Assembly (NCBI GenBank): GCA_030656435.1
Contig: JAUSOA010000165.1
Coordinates: 1-24,042 of the forward strand
Source: Acholeplasmataceae bacterium
GTDB taxonomy: Bacteria; Bacillota_I; Bacilli_A; Acholeplasmatales; Acholeplasmataceae
DNA length: 24,042 bases
Direction: 5' to 3'
In this document: piece by piece, positions 6,821 through 15,039 of the stretch
Position numbering within the stretch: position 1 is the stretch's first letter
Layout: each line of letters begins with the position of its first letter
Notes under the pieces: model-generated
Databases searched by the model: none
What the model was told of the DNA's origin: nothing
What the model saw: only the letters and a program-made list of their open reading frames with translations
Translations under genes and position numbers: made by a program

Positions 6821-7885
6821 CTAACTTTTTGGACGATAACTTTTTAATGCAGAACCAATTAAATAAGCTTTAGGTTCATCCTTAATATCCTTAAGGAATC
6901 TTAAAAGCTTTGCTGCTTCTTTACCTGGCTTTAACGAAAGTAGCGCAGATAAGTCGCTATGAAATAATGGATGATTATAATCGTGAAGATTCACTAAAAG
7001 TGGTAGTGCAACCTCTTCATTTTTTCGAATAAATCTATAAAATGATTGAAGTAATCTAGGAATTGATGTATATAAATCTGCACCTGTTCTATTTTCAAGA
7101 TTTAGAGCAATTTCATACATCTTCGATGCTTGAAATTTGCTCATATAAAAAACCATTTCCTTGAGTTCACTATCCTCTTCATGCCAGTTAATTAGTGTTT
7201 CCAATAACCCTGCACGCCATAAAAATCTATGGGGTGACTTTTTATCTAGATCATATTCCTTAATAAACTTTTCTTTAATATCGTTTAGTAGATTTAAGTT
7301 GAGAGTCTCATATAATGAAAATATTTCTTCAGGTATATTGGTCTTTGTTTCCACATGGGTTAAATACCTGTAAATATCTTCTAAAATATTATCCTTTGCT
7401 TCTAGATATGCAACAAAGAGCGGCTTAATAAAGACATCCTTGGTAACCACTTCCATTTTATTCTTTTCAAAAAGGTAGGTGTTATAAGAAAAACAATCCT
7501 TTGATAAATTCTCTGTGGAAAGAATTGAAAATCCCATGCCACCATTTGGGTAGGTTCTATGTGTCGGATGACCTACAATATCGTTTCTGATATATTTGAG
7601 TTCATGAAGTGTCGGATTTGAGTTCACATTGACGTGATACTTATATTGAGTTAACCCAATCGCTAAATCATATAACGCATCAATTGCTACAAATAACCCC
7701 TGAAGGATTCCAAAGACATCGAGTAAAATCGCACCCTTTTCAGTTTGCTTTTCAGTTTCATATCTTTTAATCATTAAATCGACGTGCTCGAGCATTGAAA
7801 AAGAGGACTGCGCACGATAGCCGTGCGAGTTTTGAGTATCCTTTCTCGATTCGAATACAAACGATTTTAAACTTTCTAAGCTCAT
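6821..7885 (-). CDS. Helical protein with HEPN-like R-x5-H motif
   Basis: 354 residues, all-helical in character, no signal peptide or membrane segment. Residues about 50-106 have the order of a HEPN domain: a long helix with a GLFVAIDALYDLA pattern, then a helix ending in YIRNDIVGHPTHR. Arg100, Asn101 and His106 fit the R-(N/D/H)-x4-6-H rule of HEPN RNases. The C-terminal 230 residues form a second helical domain (LLETLINWHEE, then SIPRLLQSFYRFIRK) with no recognised family. The ATG at 7885 overlaps the TGA of the 997-residue sensor gene by 4 bases and has an AAGGAGAG site, so the two proteins are produced together. HEPN membership is inferred from motif and fold pattern; RNase activity is not shown. 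Confidence 0.6.
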   Translation of the reverse strand: MSLESLKSFVFESRKDTQNSHGYRAQSSFSMLEHVDLMIKRYETEKQTEKGAILLDVFGILQGLFVAIDALYDLAIGLTQYKYHVNVNSNPTLHELKYIRNDIVGHPTHRTYPNGGMGFSILSTENLSKDCFSYNTYLFEKNKMEVVTKDVFIKPLFVAYLEAKDNILEDIYRYLTHVETKTNIPEEIFSLYETLNLNLLNDIKEKFIKEYDLDKKSPHRFLWRAGLLETLINWHEEDSELKEMVFYMSKFQASKMYEIALNLENRTGADLYTSIPRLLQSFYRFIRKNEEVALPLLVNLHDYNHPLFHSDLSALLSLKPGKEAAKLLRFLKDIKDEPKAYLIGSALKSYRPKS

Positions 7886-10875
7886 AGACTCTCCTTGATT
7901 TTTTGAATTAAGGTCGGTGCAGGAAGCTGCTTATAAATAGGACCCTCTAAATACATGACACCTAGTCTTTCCAAGGCCTCCTTCTGATCCTTTGTCTTTA
8001 CATTTCTAACGACTAAGGCCATTTGGAATCCCTCTAACAATTCCTTCATTTTATGAATATATGAATTCCACTTCAGTGATTCCTTTTTTAAATCGATATG
8101 CAGTGCGTGAAATGGATATAAAAGTGCCATTTCTAAGGAAGTTGTATCCAGTGAAATTCCATGGTCAATTAATTCTTGAATTTGTTGAGCATATTGATTT
8201 CCGCGAAGCTCCATATCAAATTTAAGTCTAACAAATTCATAGGGAATCGCGTAGGTTTTAAATAAACCAAGAATAAATGGATTAAATGTAGGATCTACAA
8301 ATGTTTCCTTCGAAATCGGTATCGTTAGCTTAATCAAACGCTCTGTCTGCTTTTCTAACTCTACTAAGTACTCACAAACTCTTTTGATATGAAATCTTTC
8401 AAGTTCAACCAAACGATTTCTCTTTTTAGCGATTTGAATTAAATATTTATTATCAATGGAAAGATTTAAGAGTGCGAGTTCACTTTCATATTGCCACACG
8501 CGATTTTTTTTGATATCGGTGATTTGATTGAAGACGACACCCATGGTCTTTTCTTCAATCGCGATATTTAAATGGTCGATGACCTGTTGTTCAAATAGCT
8601 CATCCTCATAGTCTCTATAGACAAAGAATATATATTTTTCTTCTTTATCTCTTTTCGCTTTTTCAAGCGCGATATCTAAATATCTGACTAGCTTTTCTAA
8701 ATGCTTTTCAACAGTGACTACAGGATATCTAAGGATTCCCATATTACAATTGAATTTCTCGAACTTTAATATTCTTGATTCATAGATTTCTAGATATCTA
8801 AAATATTCTTTAACGATCTTAGTCACACTTCTGATATCGTTATAGGGTAATATAATCATTAATTGATTGAAATCATATCTAAAGCTAATTCCATCATTAA
8901 AAAACTTCTTTGTGTGCTGAGCAAATTCCTTAAAATAGGCGGTCATCTTTTCTGTACCATAGATGTGCTTCATGTTTTGCTCAAGCTCAATTAATAAAAT
9001 GCTAGCCTTATCCTTAAGTAGACTTTCAAATTCTTTCGTCAGTGCGTAATAATTCGATAATCCTGTCTCTTGGTCTACAGTAGCCTTTTCAATTAGTTCC
9101 TTTGTGTCTTCGACTGCTTTTGTCTGATCTGAAAATATACTCATAACGATCACTTCATCCCCTATCTTTAAACTATATAGCTTTTCTAGGATGCTTTTTT
9201 CTTGATAACGATATAAGAGTTCTCTAGTCTCTCCACTTTTGTTTAAAAGCCTTTGAATGGTTTCCTTATAGATATTGACATGCTCATAGCTTACATCTCT
9301 TAAAAAGAGTTCTAAATGATAATGCTTATCGATATTAAATAAGCTTTGGGCAACACTGTTATAGCTTGATTTGGATTCACTTAGCTCTCTATAGGCAAGT
9401 ATTGGTGCATCAAGTACTTTCGCGTAAAACCTGTTTTCTTTCTTTAGTTTAATTAATCTTTTTTCATCTAGAACATGTGCATATAAAATAGCACTCATCA
9501 GCTTTAATAAATCGTAATATTTACCAGGATCCTTAATCTCTTCTTCGAAGTGAATCGATAGTACGCCTTGATCCCCTAGGGGGTAGGTATAGACGAATTT
9601 GATATCTTCTTCATAATCATTTTGAGTGATGATATTTTTGTTCCACCTCATGTTTTTGGTTTCCTCAAAAATTTCATCACCAGTTTTTTGAACCTGTTTA
9701 ATTACCGTATCCTCAAGCATGGCTTCTACTATTGTTTTATCATAAAGTCTTTCTTTTTTGTAGTGGAAAAAATTAGGAGATTCACCTTCTAAATAAATGA
9801 CATAATCTTTAACCTTTAAATAGGTATCCACATGCATGAAAAAGACTCTTAAATAATCTCTTAATAAAAACTTTTCATCAATCATGTGTGAAAACTGAAT
9901 CAAGTCATGTGCAATTTCTAAATGCTTTAAAATACTGGAATGTGAAACACCCTTTTCAGGGACCTTATCGATATAGATAACCTCTTGTATAGGCTTGATC
10001 TCTTCGGCTGGTTTACCCTTTTTATCTAAGAGTTTTTGTAGTGCCTTATATCTTTTTTGATAGAGGTCTAAGGATGGTTTATTGTCCATTTGACTATATA
10101 AATTGATAATCAGTTCATAGGCACGCTTTTTAAATAAATCATCTTTTTTATCGATTAATTCTTCATATTCAGCCTCTAGGGTTGAAGCCTTATGAAAGTC
10201 TGATTTCTTTAAGTAAACCTCTAGCAAGCATAAAACAACCTCTGCATGATCATGGTTGATTCTTAATTCCTTGAGCGCTTTTTTGATGACCTCATCAAAG
10301 CGCTCGAGCTTGATCAGTAATCTTAATTCTTCAATGAAGTATTCCTTCATCAAATCATAGTTATAAAGTGCATAAAGGCTATTTAAAGCCATTTCATATT
10401 GGCTATCCCTTTTATATAACTGAAATAATTCCTGGTGACAATAGATTTTGGTCTGATCAGGAACGACATCCTTAATCACTCTTAAGATATCCTCTAGATA
10501 GGGAAGTCCCAACGCTTTCTTATAGGCAATATCATCTAATACTCCTAGGTATTGCTTAAGTATAGGAAGCTTTTGTTTTCTAAGCTCGATATAGTATTTG
10601 GCTTCATCTAATTTATTTAAGTTGATGGCAGCGTGAATAATTGATTTTAAGATCTTTTCATAATAGGGAGTTTCAACCTGCTGTTCTAGCTCCTTATGAA
10701 CTTTAATTCCTTCAGTAAAGATTAAATCGTAGAGTTCTAGCTCAAAGGAGATCTCAAAGTAATGATGAAAAGCCGCCTGATAGTCAGTATGACTAAGCGG
10801 TTGTTCTAAGAAGTCTTTAATAATCGATAGACTATGCGGTTGTTTGGGAAGCTTTAAGATATCACTCAGACGCAA
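7882..10875 (-). CDS. Multidomain signalling protein: helical repeats, GAF/PAS-like, degenerate GGDEF and EAL
   Basis: 997 residues, cytoplasmic, no membrane segment. In order: TPR-like helical repeats (about 30-290); a GAF-like domain (about 320-470, with YPLGDQGVLSIHFEE); a PAS-like domain (about 480-595, ending GDEVIVMSIFSDQT); a GGDEF fold (601-750) that starts DQETGLSN and keeps LIELEQNMK, but has RYDFNQ (666-671) where R-GGDEF is expected; and an EAL fold (about 760-997) with ESELAL near 797-802. The EAL fold has lost the DDFG metal-binding motif (LDTTS at 909-913) yet keeps a QG-P-like end (LEGPIYKQLPAP). Both catalytic signatures are thus broken, so a receptor or scaffold role is inferred. 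The start is TTG at 10875, limited by an in-frame TGA just upstream and supported by AAAGGATG. Confidence 0.75.
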   Translation of the reverse strand: MRLSDILKLPKQPHSLSIIKDFLEQPLSHTDYQAAFHHYFEISFELELYDLIFTEGIKVHKELEQQVETPYYEKILKSIIHAAINLNKLDEAKYYIELRKQKLPILKQYLGVLDDIAYKKALGLPYLEDILRVIKDVVPDQTKIYCHQELFQLYKRDSQYEMALNSLYALYNYDLMKEYFIEELRLLIKLERFDEVIKKALKELRINHDHAEVVLCLLEVYLKKSDFHKASTLEAEYEELIDKKDDLFKKRAYELIINLYSQMDNKPSLDLYQKRYKALQKLLDKKGKPAEEIKPIQEVIYIDKVPEKGVSHSSILKHLEIAHDLIQFSHMIDEKFLLRDYLRVFFMHVDTYLKVKDYVIYLEGESPNFFHYKKERLYDKTIVEAMLEDTVIKQVQKTGDEIFEETKNMRWNKNIITQNDYEEDIKFVYTYPLGDQGVLSIHFEEEIKDPGKYYDLLKLMSAILYAHVLDEKRLIKLKKENRFYAKVLDAPILAYRELSESKSSYNSVAQSLFNIDKHYHLELFLRDVSYEHVNIYKETIQRLLNKSGETRELLYRYQEKSILEKLYSLKIGDEVIVMSIFSDQTKAVEDTKELIEKATVDQETGLSNYYALTKEFESLLKDKASILLIELEQNMKHIYGTEKMTAYFKEFAQHTKKFFNDGISFRYDFNQLMIILPYNDIRSVTKIVKEYFRYLEIYESRILKFEKFNCNMGILRYPVVTVEKHLEKLVRYLDIALEKAKRDKEEKYIFFVYRDYEDELFEQQVIDHLNIAIEEKTMGVVFNQITDIKKNRVWQYESELALLNLSIDNKYLIQIAKKRNRLVELERFHIKRVCEYLVELEKQTERLIKLTIPISKETFVDPTFNPFILGLFKTYAIPYEFVRLKFDMELRGNQYAQQIQELIDHGISLDTTSLEMALLYPFHALHIDLKKESLKWNSYIHKMKELLEGFQMALVVRNVKTKDQKEALERLGVMYLEGPIYKQLPAPTLIQKIKESL

Positions 10876-10884
10876 GAGGAATCA

Positions 10885-11751
10885 TCATCCTTTAATTTCA
10901 TTATATAGACGGTTTGCAAGATTTAAGTATTTTTCTGCAAGCATTTTAAAATCGAAATGTAGCACCTCTGATAAACCAATCATTTCTTTTCTTAAAGCGA
11001 CTTGATGCCACTGCAAGACTTGAAACATGCGGTAAAACTTGACTGCGTTTTGTTCTTCAACTCTAGCAGGTCTTCCTAAATAGACATCAAGTAATTCTAG
11101 GGCATCTTCAAATTGCACATTTCCAAACGATGCGATATCATAATAAAATTCGTTTAAGCCGGCATATTCCCAATCCAGTAAATATAACTGATTTTCTCCA
11201 ATGACCATATTTGATCTTTGGGCATCGTTATGACAAAATACCTTGGGCTTATCCTGATGATCTTTTAAGTAGATATGAATCCATTTTTCCTTTAATTCTA
11301 AATACTTATCTGATCTGATATTGGTATAGGTTTCATATAGATTTAAGCGTTCGATTAATCCGTAATCGGACGCGGGACTTAATCCTGAATGGTGCAACTT
11401 CTTTAAAGATTTGGAAACACTTTCTAAATGGGGATGAAAATCAACTGTGGTCAATACCACACCAGGCACGAATTTCGCTGCCTTTTCACCAGTTTCTACA
11501 TCAAAATAAACGGTTTCGTTATTTAAACCGAGGTCCTTAATAATTTCTAAATTTTTTAATTCTATCTTTCGATCGACAAATAGATTTCCATCCTTACCGA
11601 TAATTCTAAATGTATACTCAACACCCTTAATTTCGATATGATAGGTTAAATGGCTCATCCCACCTAGCATTCTATTTAAAACCTTAACATCTTCTTCTAA
11701 AACATCAAATGCCTTTGCTGCTCTTTCTTGTATGAGTTTAGCGTGCTCCAT
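10885..11751 (-). CDS. LicA/choline-kinase-like phosphotransferase (APH fold)
   Basis: 288 residues with the aminoglycoside/choline kinase fold. The Brenner motif is FCHNDAQRSN with Asp176 as catalytic base and Asn181, and the metal-binding LLDWEYAG has Asp193. The N-lobe has the LNRMLGGMSHLTYHI glycine-rich turn. Family members phosphorylate choline, ethanolamine or thiamine using ATP; LicA-type choline kinases feed phosphocholine decoration of surface lipids or polymers. The spacing is tight: ATG at 11751 lies 2 bases after the stop of the phosphodiesterase gene, and AGAGGT overlaps that stop. The substrate is not settled by sequence. Choline or ethanolamine kinase is most likely, and thiamine kinase or another small-molecule kinase is possible. 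Confidence 0.78.
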   Translation of the reverse strand: MEHAKLIQERAAKAFDVLEEDVKVLNRMLGGMSHLTYHIEIKGVEYTFRIIGKDGNLFVDRKIELKNLEIIKDLGLNNETVYFDVETGEKAAKFVPGVVLTTVDFHPHLESVSKSLKKLHHSGLSPASDYGLIERLNLYETYTNIRSDKYLELKEKWIHIYLKDHQDKPKVFCHNDAQRSNMVIGENQLYLLDWEYAGLNEFYYDIASFGNVQFEDALELLDVYLGRPARVEEQNAVKFYRMFQVLQWHQVALRKEMIGLSEVLHFDFKMLAEKYLNLANRLYNEIKG

Positions 11752-11753
11752 AT

Positions 11754-12194
11754 TTACCTCTGATAGAAGGTGACCTGTCCGTTTTCATAGATGGCGTAGC
11801 TTCTATGATAGTCACCAAGTGCGCCGGGGTTAATGAACATGATGTCTTCATCTACCATCAAATATCTTTCATGGGTATGACCGAAGATCACGATATTTGC
11901 TTCATGAATCTTCGTTTTTAGCTTTAAGCGATCAAGCCCAAACTTAACGAATTCCATATGTCCATGCGTGAGTAATATTTTAATTCCCTCAAAATCTAGT
12001 AATCTAAACCATGGAAGATTAACTCCAAAGTCATTATTCCCTTTAACGGTAATGATATGATACTTTTCATATATTTTAGGTTCAATGCACATATCACCAG
12101 CATTCAAGTGGTAATCGACATCTGGATGTCTTTTAATGATTTCAGCTAATGAGCTTAAATCTCCATGAACATCACTTGTGATTAATAATTTCAT
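11754..12194 (-). CDS. YfcE/MJ0936-family metallophosphodiesterase
   Basis: 146 residues of the calcineurin-like fold with every metal-binding motif: SDVHGD (Asp8, His10), NAGDM (Asp34), KGNND (Asn54), LTHGH (His77, His79) and FGHTHER (His106, His108). These small, dimetal enzymes hydrolyse phosphodiester bonds in vitro; the cellular substrate is generally unknown. The gene overlaps rdgB by 23 bases and is translated from an AAGGAGA site inside rdgB. The rdgB-phosphodiesterase pair is the same arrangement as ysnA-ysnB in Bacillus subtilis, which supports the assignment as a YsnB counterpart. Confidence 0.9.
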   Translation of the reverse strand: MKLLITSDVHGDLSSLAEIIKRHPDVDYHLNAGDMCIEPKIYEKYHIITVKGNNDFGVNLPWFRLLDFEGIKILLTHGHMEFVKFGLDRLKLKTKIHEANIVIFGHTHERYLMVDEDIMFINPGALGDYHRSYAIYENGQVTFYQR

Positions 12195-12762
12195 CGATTC
12201 TCTCCTTTAAAAGCTTTAAGGCATTTGCTCGATGTGAAATTCTATTTTTGATATCATCATCTAATTCTCCAAAGGTCTTCTGGTATTCTGGAACATAAAA
12301 GATAGTATCGTAGCCAAAGCCATGGTCACCCTTGATTTCATTTGCTATATATCCGTGAACTTCCCCTGAAAAGCTTTTGTATACACCATTAGGATAACAC
12401 AAAACAATCTCACAAACGAAGTGAGCTCTTCTATTTTCAATATTTTCAAGTTCATTTAGTATTTTTAAATTGTTTTCGTAATCGCCATTTCCTGAATATC
12501 TTGCTGAATATATGCCTGGTCTACCATCTAGTGCATCAACAATTAAGCCTGAATCATCAGAAATGGTTGTTACATGATGCTTGTTAGCGAAATACTTAGC
12601 CTTAATTAAAGCATTCTCAAAAAACGTTTCTCCATCTTCAAGAACATCGTCTTTTTCATTGATATCTAAAAGACTTATGAGTTTAATCTCACTGTGGTCT
12701 AATATTTTTCTTAATTCTTTAATTTTATGCTGATTATGACTTGCTATGAGTATTTCTATCAT
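12172..12762 (-). CDS. rdgB: XTP/dITP diphosphatase (RdgB/HAM1 family)
   Basis: 196-residue cytoplasmic nucleotide-pool sanitiser that hydrolyses non-canonical purine triphosphates (dITP, XTP, ITP) to monophosphates, preventing their incorporation. Family motifs are complete: ASHNQHK (Ser8, Asn10, Lys13), SDDSGL (Asp69, Asp70), GFGYDTIF (148-155) and the C-terminal SHRANALK. ATG at 12762 has a GTAGGT site about 8 bases upstream and faces a divergent plus-strand gene. It is the first gene of a six-gene minus-strand run that continues to about 6420. Confidence 0.95.
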   Translation of the reverse strand: MIEILIASHNQHKIKELRKILDHSEIKLISLLDINEKDDVLEDGETFFENALIKAKYFANKHHVTTISDDSGLIVDALDGRPGIYSARYSGNGDYENNLKILNELENIENRRAHFVCEIVLCYPNGVYKSFSGEVHGYIANEIKGDHGFGYDTIFYVPEYQKTFGELDDDIKNRISHRANALKLLKERIDEIINHK

Positions 12763-12847
12763 TTGTAGTACCTACTTCCCTATATCTTATATTATTATAT
12801 ATTATCACATTTTTTTTATAGAAGTGTTATATTTGAATGTTTTACGA

Positions 12848-12853
12848 TATAAT
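12848..12853 (+). promoter_or_regulatory. Candidate -10 box for the plus-strand CPBP gene
   Basis: A consensus TATAAT lies 19 bases before the chosen ATG at 12872. No good -35 box is present at 16-18 bases, and the spacing would give a very short leader with the GAGGGTGA ribosome site almost at the transcript end. The AT-rich 12764-12847 stretch must also hold the divergent rdgB promoter; several TATAAT-like boxes (12783-12805) are present there. Confidence 0.35.
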
Positions 12854-12871
12854 AAAATGAGGGTGATCAAG

Positions 12872-14026
12872 ATGAACAATAATAATGAAATCATCAAATT
12901 TGAGGATTTATTCAAGGATGAAATCAAGCAAAGAAAGATAAGACAAAATCCAGAACAAAATAAGAACTATGTGTATGCAATCATCGTGTATCTGCTGATT
13001 ATGTACGTGTTTGCTACCGTTCTTTTTTTAGTAGCAAGAGAAATACCTTCCTTCAATCAAACCTTTACTGAATCTGAATTGATCCTAGAAAACATCTCAA
13101 AGGATCTAGGTGGAATTGCATTTATGTATTCAGAGGAATTTGAAATGAGTTCAGAAGAATATTTAGACAAAGTCAAAGCAATTGGTACTTACGAGATCTT
13201 TATCGTTGTAGTCAATATCAATAATCCCTATTATGAAGGACTACTGATTCGCAAGAATTCTGATACTGGGCTAGATGAACTGAAAATCGCTACCCTTGAA
13301 GGAATGATATCATTATATCCGACCATCAAGCAGTGGAGTGAGGATTTAAGTATCACGATCTATGAAGGCCAAACTCAAGAAATACCCACTAAGTTAACCG
13401 GACCAACGACACTCATTGTAGGCCCACAAACTTATATGAAGCACTTCACACTTGCACTACTTAATTTTATTATTTATATTTTACTGCTTCCAGCAATTCT
13501 TTACTTCCTAAAGGTTGATATCTCTTATGACTTCAAGGAATCAAAGGCTATGAGGGGACAATTCTTTCTTGCAGTCATTATCGGTTTTCTATATATCATT
13601 TTAGGAAACATCTTCTCTAATTATTTAACAGGTGTTTTAAGTAAAATATTTGATTTAGCTCCATCAGTATCTGTCAATCAAGAAACAATCGTTGCTGCAC
13701 TTCTATCTAATGGAATGGTCCTAATGATTATATCTGCAGTTATCATTGGTCCTATCGTTGAAGAGTTAATCTTTAGAAAAGCAATCTTTGGAATGATTAA
13801 GTCTGATAAAACAGCTTTATTCGTCTCTACCTTCATTTTTGGAGTTATCCATTTAGTTGGTGAAGCATCGATAGCAATTGCGTTAGTCAGTGGTATTAGC
13901 TATTTTGTGATGGGATTTATCTTCGGTTATATCTATATCAAAAGTGATCGTAACATTATGGTTCCAATCACAGTTCATATTCTATCCAATCTACTCAGTG
14001 TGATTGGCGTATTATTTCTACTATAA
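12872..14026 (+). CDS. CPBP-family intramembrane metalloprotease with extracytoplasmic domain
   Basis: 384 residues from ATG 12872. The frame opens earlier at 12746, but GAGGGTGA lies just before 12872 and the extra N-terminus would overlap the promoter. There is one N-terminal helix (about 34-56), an extracytoplasmic region of about 130 residues (57-190), then several helices. The catalytic motifs of the CAAX-protease/bacteriocin-processing (CPBP) family are complete: EELIFR (Glu297, Glu298, Arg302), FGVIH (His327) and HILSN (His369, Asn373). Such enzymes cleave within the membrane or protect against bacteriocins. It is the first gene of a plus-strand pair with the glycoside hydrolase 22 bases downstream; the natural substrate is unknown. 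Confidence 0.88.
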   Translation: MNNNNEIIKFEDLFKDEIKQRKIRQNPEQNKNYVYAIIVYLLIMYVFATVLFLVAREIPSFNQTFTESELILENISKDLGGIAFMYSEEFEMSSEEYLDKVKAIGTYEIFIVVVNINNPYYEGLLIRKNSDTGLDELKIATLEGMISLYPTIKQWSEDLSITIYEGQTQEIPTKLTGPTTLIVGPQTYMKHFTLALLNFIIYILLLPAILYFLKVDISYDFKESKAMRGQFFLAVIIGFLYIILGNIFSNYLTGVLSKIFDLAPSVSVNQETIVAALLSNGMVLMIISAVIIGPIVEELIFRKAIFGMIKSDKTALFVSTFIFGVIHLVGEASIAIALVSGISYFVMGFIFGYIYIKSDRNIMVPITVHILSNLLSVIGVLFLL

Positions 14027-14048
14027 AATACATAAGGAGAATTATTTC

Positions 14049-14960
14049 ATGATTCCATTTGGAAGAGCTATTTGTTATTCGGGCTACAGAGAAAATCAAA
14101 GTCCTCACAAGCATATTTATCCCTCATATGAAGAGGTTCTAGAGGATTTGAAGATTTTAGAGAAGCATTTTGACTATATTCGCATGTATGACCCCTATAT
14201 GCACGCCCAAACCGTTTTAAAGGTCATATCCGAACACAATATCAAGTTAAAGGTCATGCTTGGTGTAGAGCCATTTGGAGAGATATCGAATCCAAACTGC
14301 CCATGGGGTGGCTTGCATAGTGAAGCAGAAATTAGAATCAATAAAATAAAAAACTTTCAACAATTGGATTTACTTGCTGAGCTATGTGAAAAGTATTCAG
14401 ATATCGTCCTTGCAGCATCTGTAGGAAATGAATGTACCTCGGATTGGCATTCTAATTTAATGGAGCCATCAACGATGGCCTCTCATGTTAGATATCTAAA
14501 GAAAAAAACAAAAACGCTAATCACTTTTTGTGAGGGTTCCTATTTTTGGGAAATGAAGGGTGAAGAGATTGCTAAGGAAGTTGATTTCATATCGATTCAC
14601 TCCTATCCATTATGGATGAAGGTAGCCTTAAGTGAAGCTGCTACATATACAGTAGGTGACTACCTTAAAAATGTGAAGAAATATCCTGATAAACAAGTCA
14701 TCTTTACCGAATATGGTTGGACTACAAAAGCCAATGAAAAGATGAATGCATCGGAAGCAAATGAAGAAAACCAAAAGCTTTATATCGATCAAATGATTGA
14801 TTGGAGTGAAGAAAATCAAGTCACTATGTTTTTATTCGAAGCATTTGATGAGCCCTGGAAGGGATCCGATGATCCAACTGAACCAGAAAAGCATTGGGGA
14901 ATAATGGATGTAAATAGAAAGCCTAAACTATACGCAAAAAAATATTTCATAGATAAATGA
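14049..14960 (+). CDS. GH17-like glycoside hydrolase, no signal peptide
   Basis: 303 residues from ATG 14049, chosen because a perfect AAGGAGA site lies 8 bases upstream; the longer frame from 14004 overlaps the preceding gene's end. It is a TIM-barrel enzyme with the sequence order of glycoside hydrolase family 17: GRAICYSGYR at the start, IRMYDPY strand, ASVGNECTSDWH with Glu128 as candidate acid/base, ISIHSYPLW (181-189), and FTEYGW with Glu221 as candidate nucleophile. Known GH17 enzymes act on beta-1,3-glucans, and some bacterial relatives act as transglycosylases. No secretion signal is visible, so a cytoplasmic substrate is likely. It follows the CPBP gene and ends in a strong hairpin. 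Confidence 0.75.
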   Translation: MIPFGRAICYSGYRENQSPHKHIYPSYEEVLEDLKILEKHFDYIRMYDPYMHAQTVLKVISEHNIKLKVMLGVEPFGEISNPNCPWGGLHSEAEIRINKIKNFQQLDLLAELCEKYSDIVLAASVGNECTSDWHSNLMEPSTMASHVRYLKKKTKTLITFCEGSYFWEMKGEEIAKEVDFISIHSYPLWMKVALSEAATYTVGDYLKNVKKYPDKQVIFTEYGWTTKANEKMNASEANEENQKLYIDQMIDWSEENQVTMFLFEAFDEPWKGSDDPTEPEKHWGIMDVNRKPKLYAKKYFIDK

Positions 14961-14965
14961 TATGA

Positions 14966-14997
14966 AAAGCTCAATTCGATTTGTCGAATTGAGCTTT
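14966..14997. terminator. Bidirectional rho-independent terminator between convergent genes
   Basis: A perfect 14-bp stem AAAGCTCAATTCGA / TCGAATTGAGCTTT (14966-14979 with 14984-14997) has a 4-base loop. It is followed on the plus strand by TTTATTAG and preceded by AAAA, which gives a T-run for the minus strand. It sits 5 bases after the hydrolase stop and about 43 bases past the ankyrin gene's stop, so it probably serves both. Confidence 0.85.
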
Positions 14998-15039
14998 ATT
15001 AGTTAATACAAGTTATTTTTATTATGGATAATTTATTGA

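Noticed and set aside
12746..12871. Long N-terminal extension of the CPBP protein
   Set aside because: It overlaps the rdgB start on the other strand and the -10 box, and a ribosome site exists just before 12872.
14628..14819. Minus-strand frame inside the GH17-like gene
   Set aside because: A shadow of the coding strand with Phe/Ile-rich composition and no start signal.
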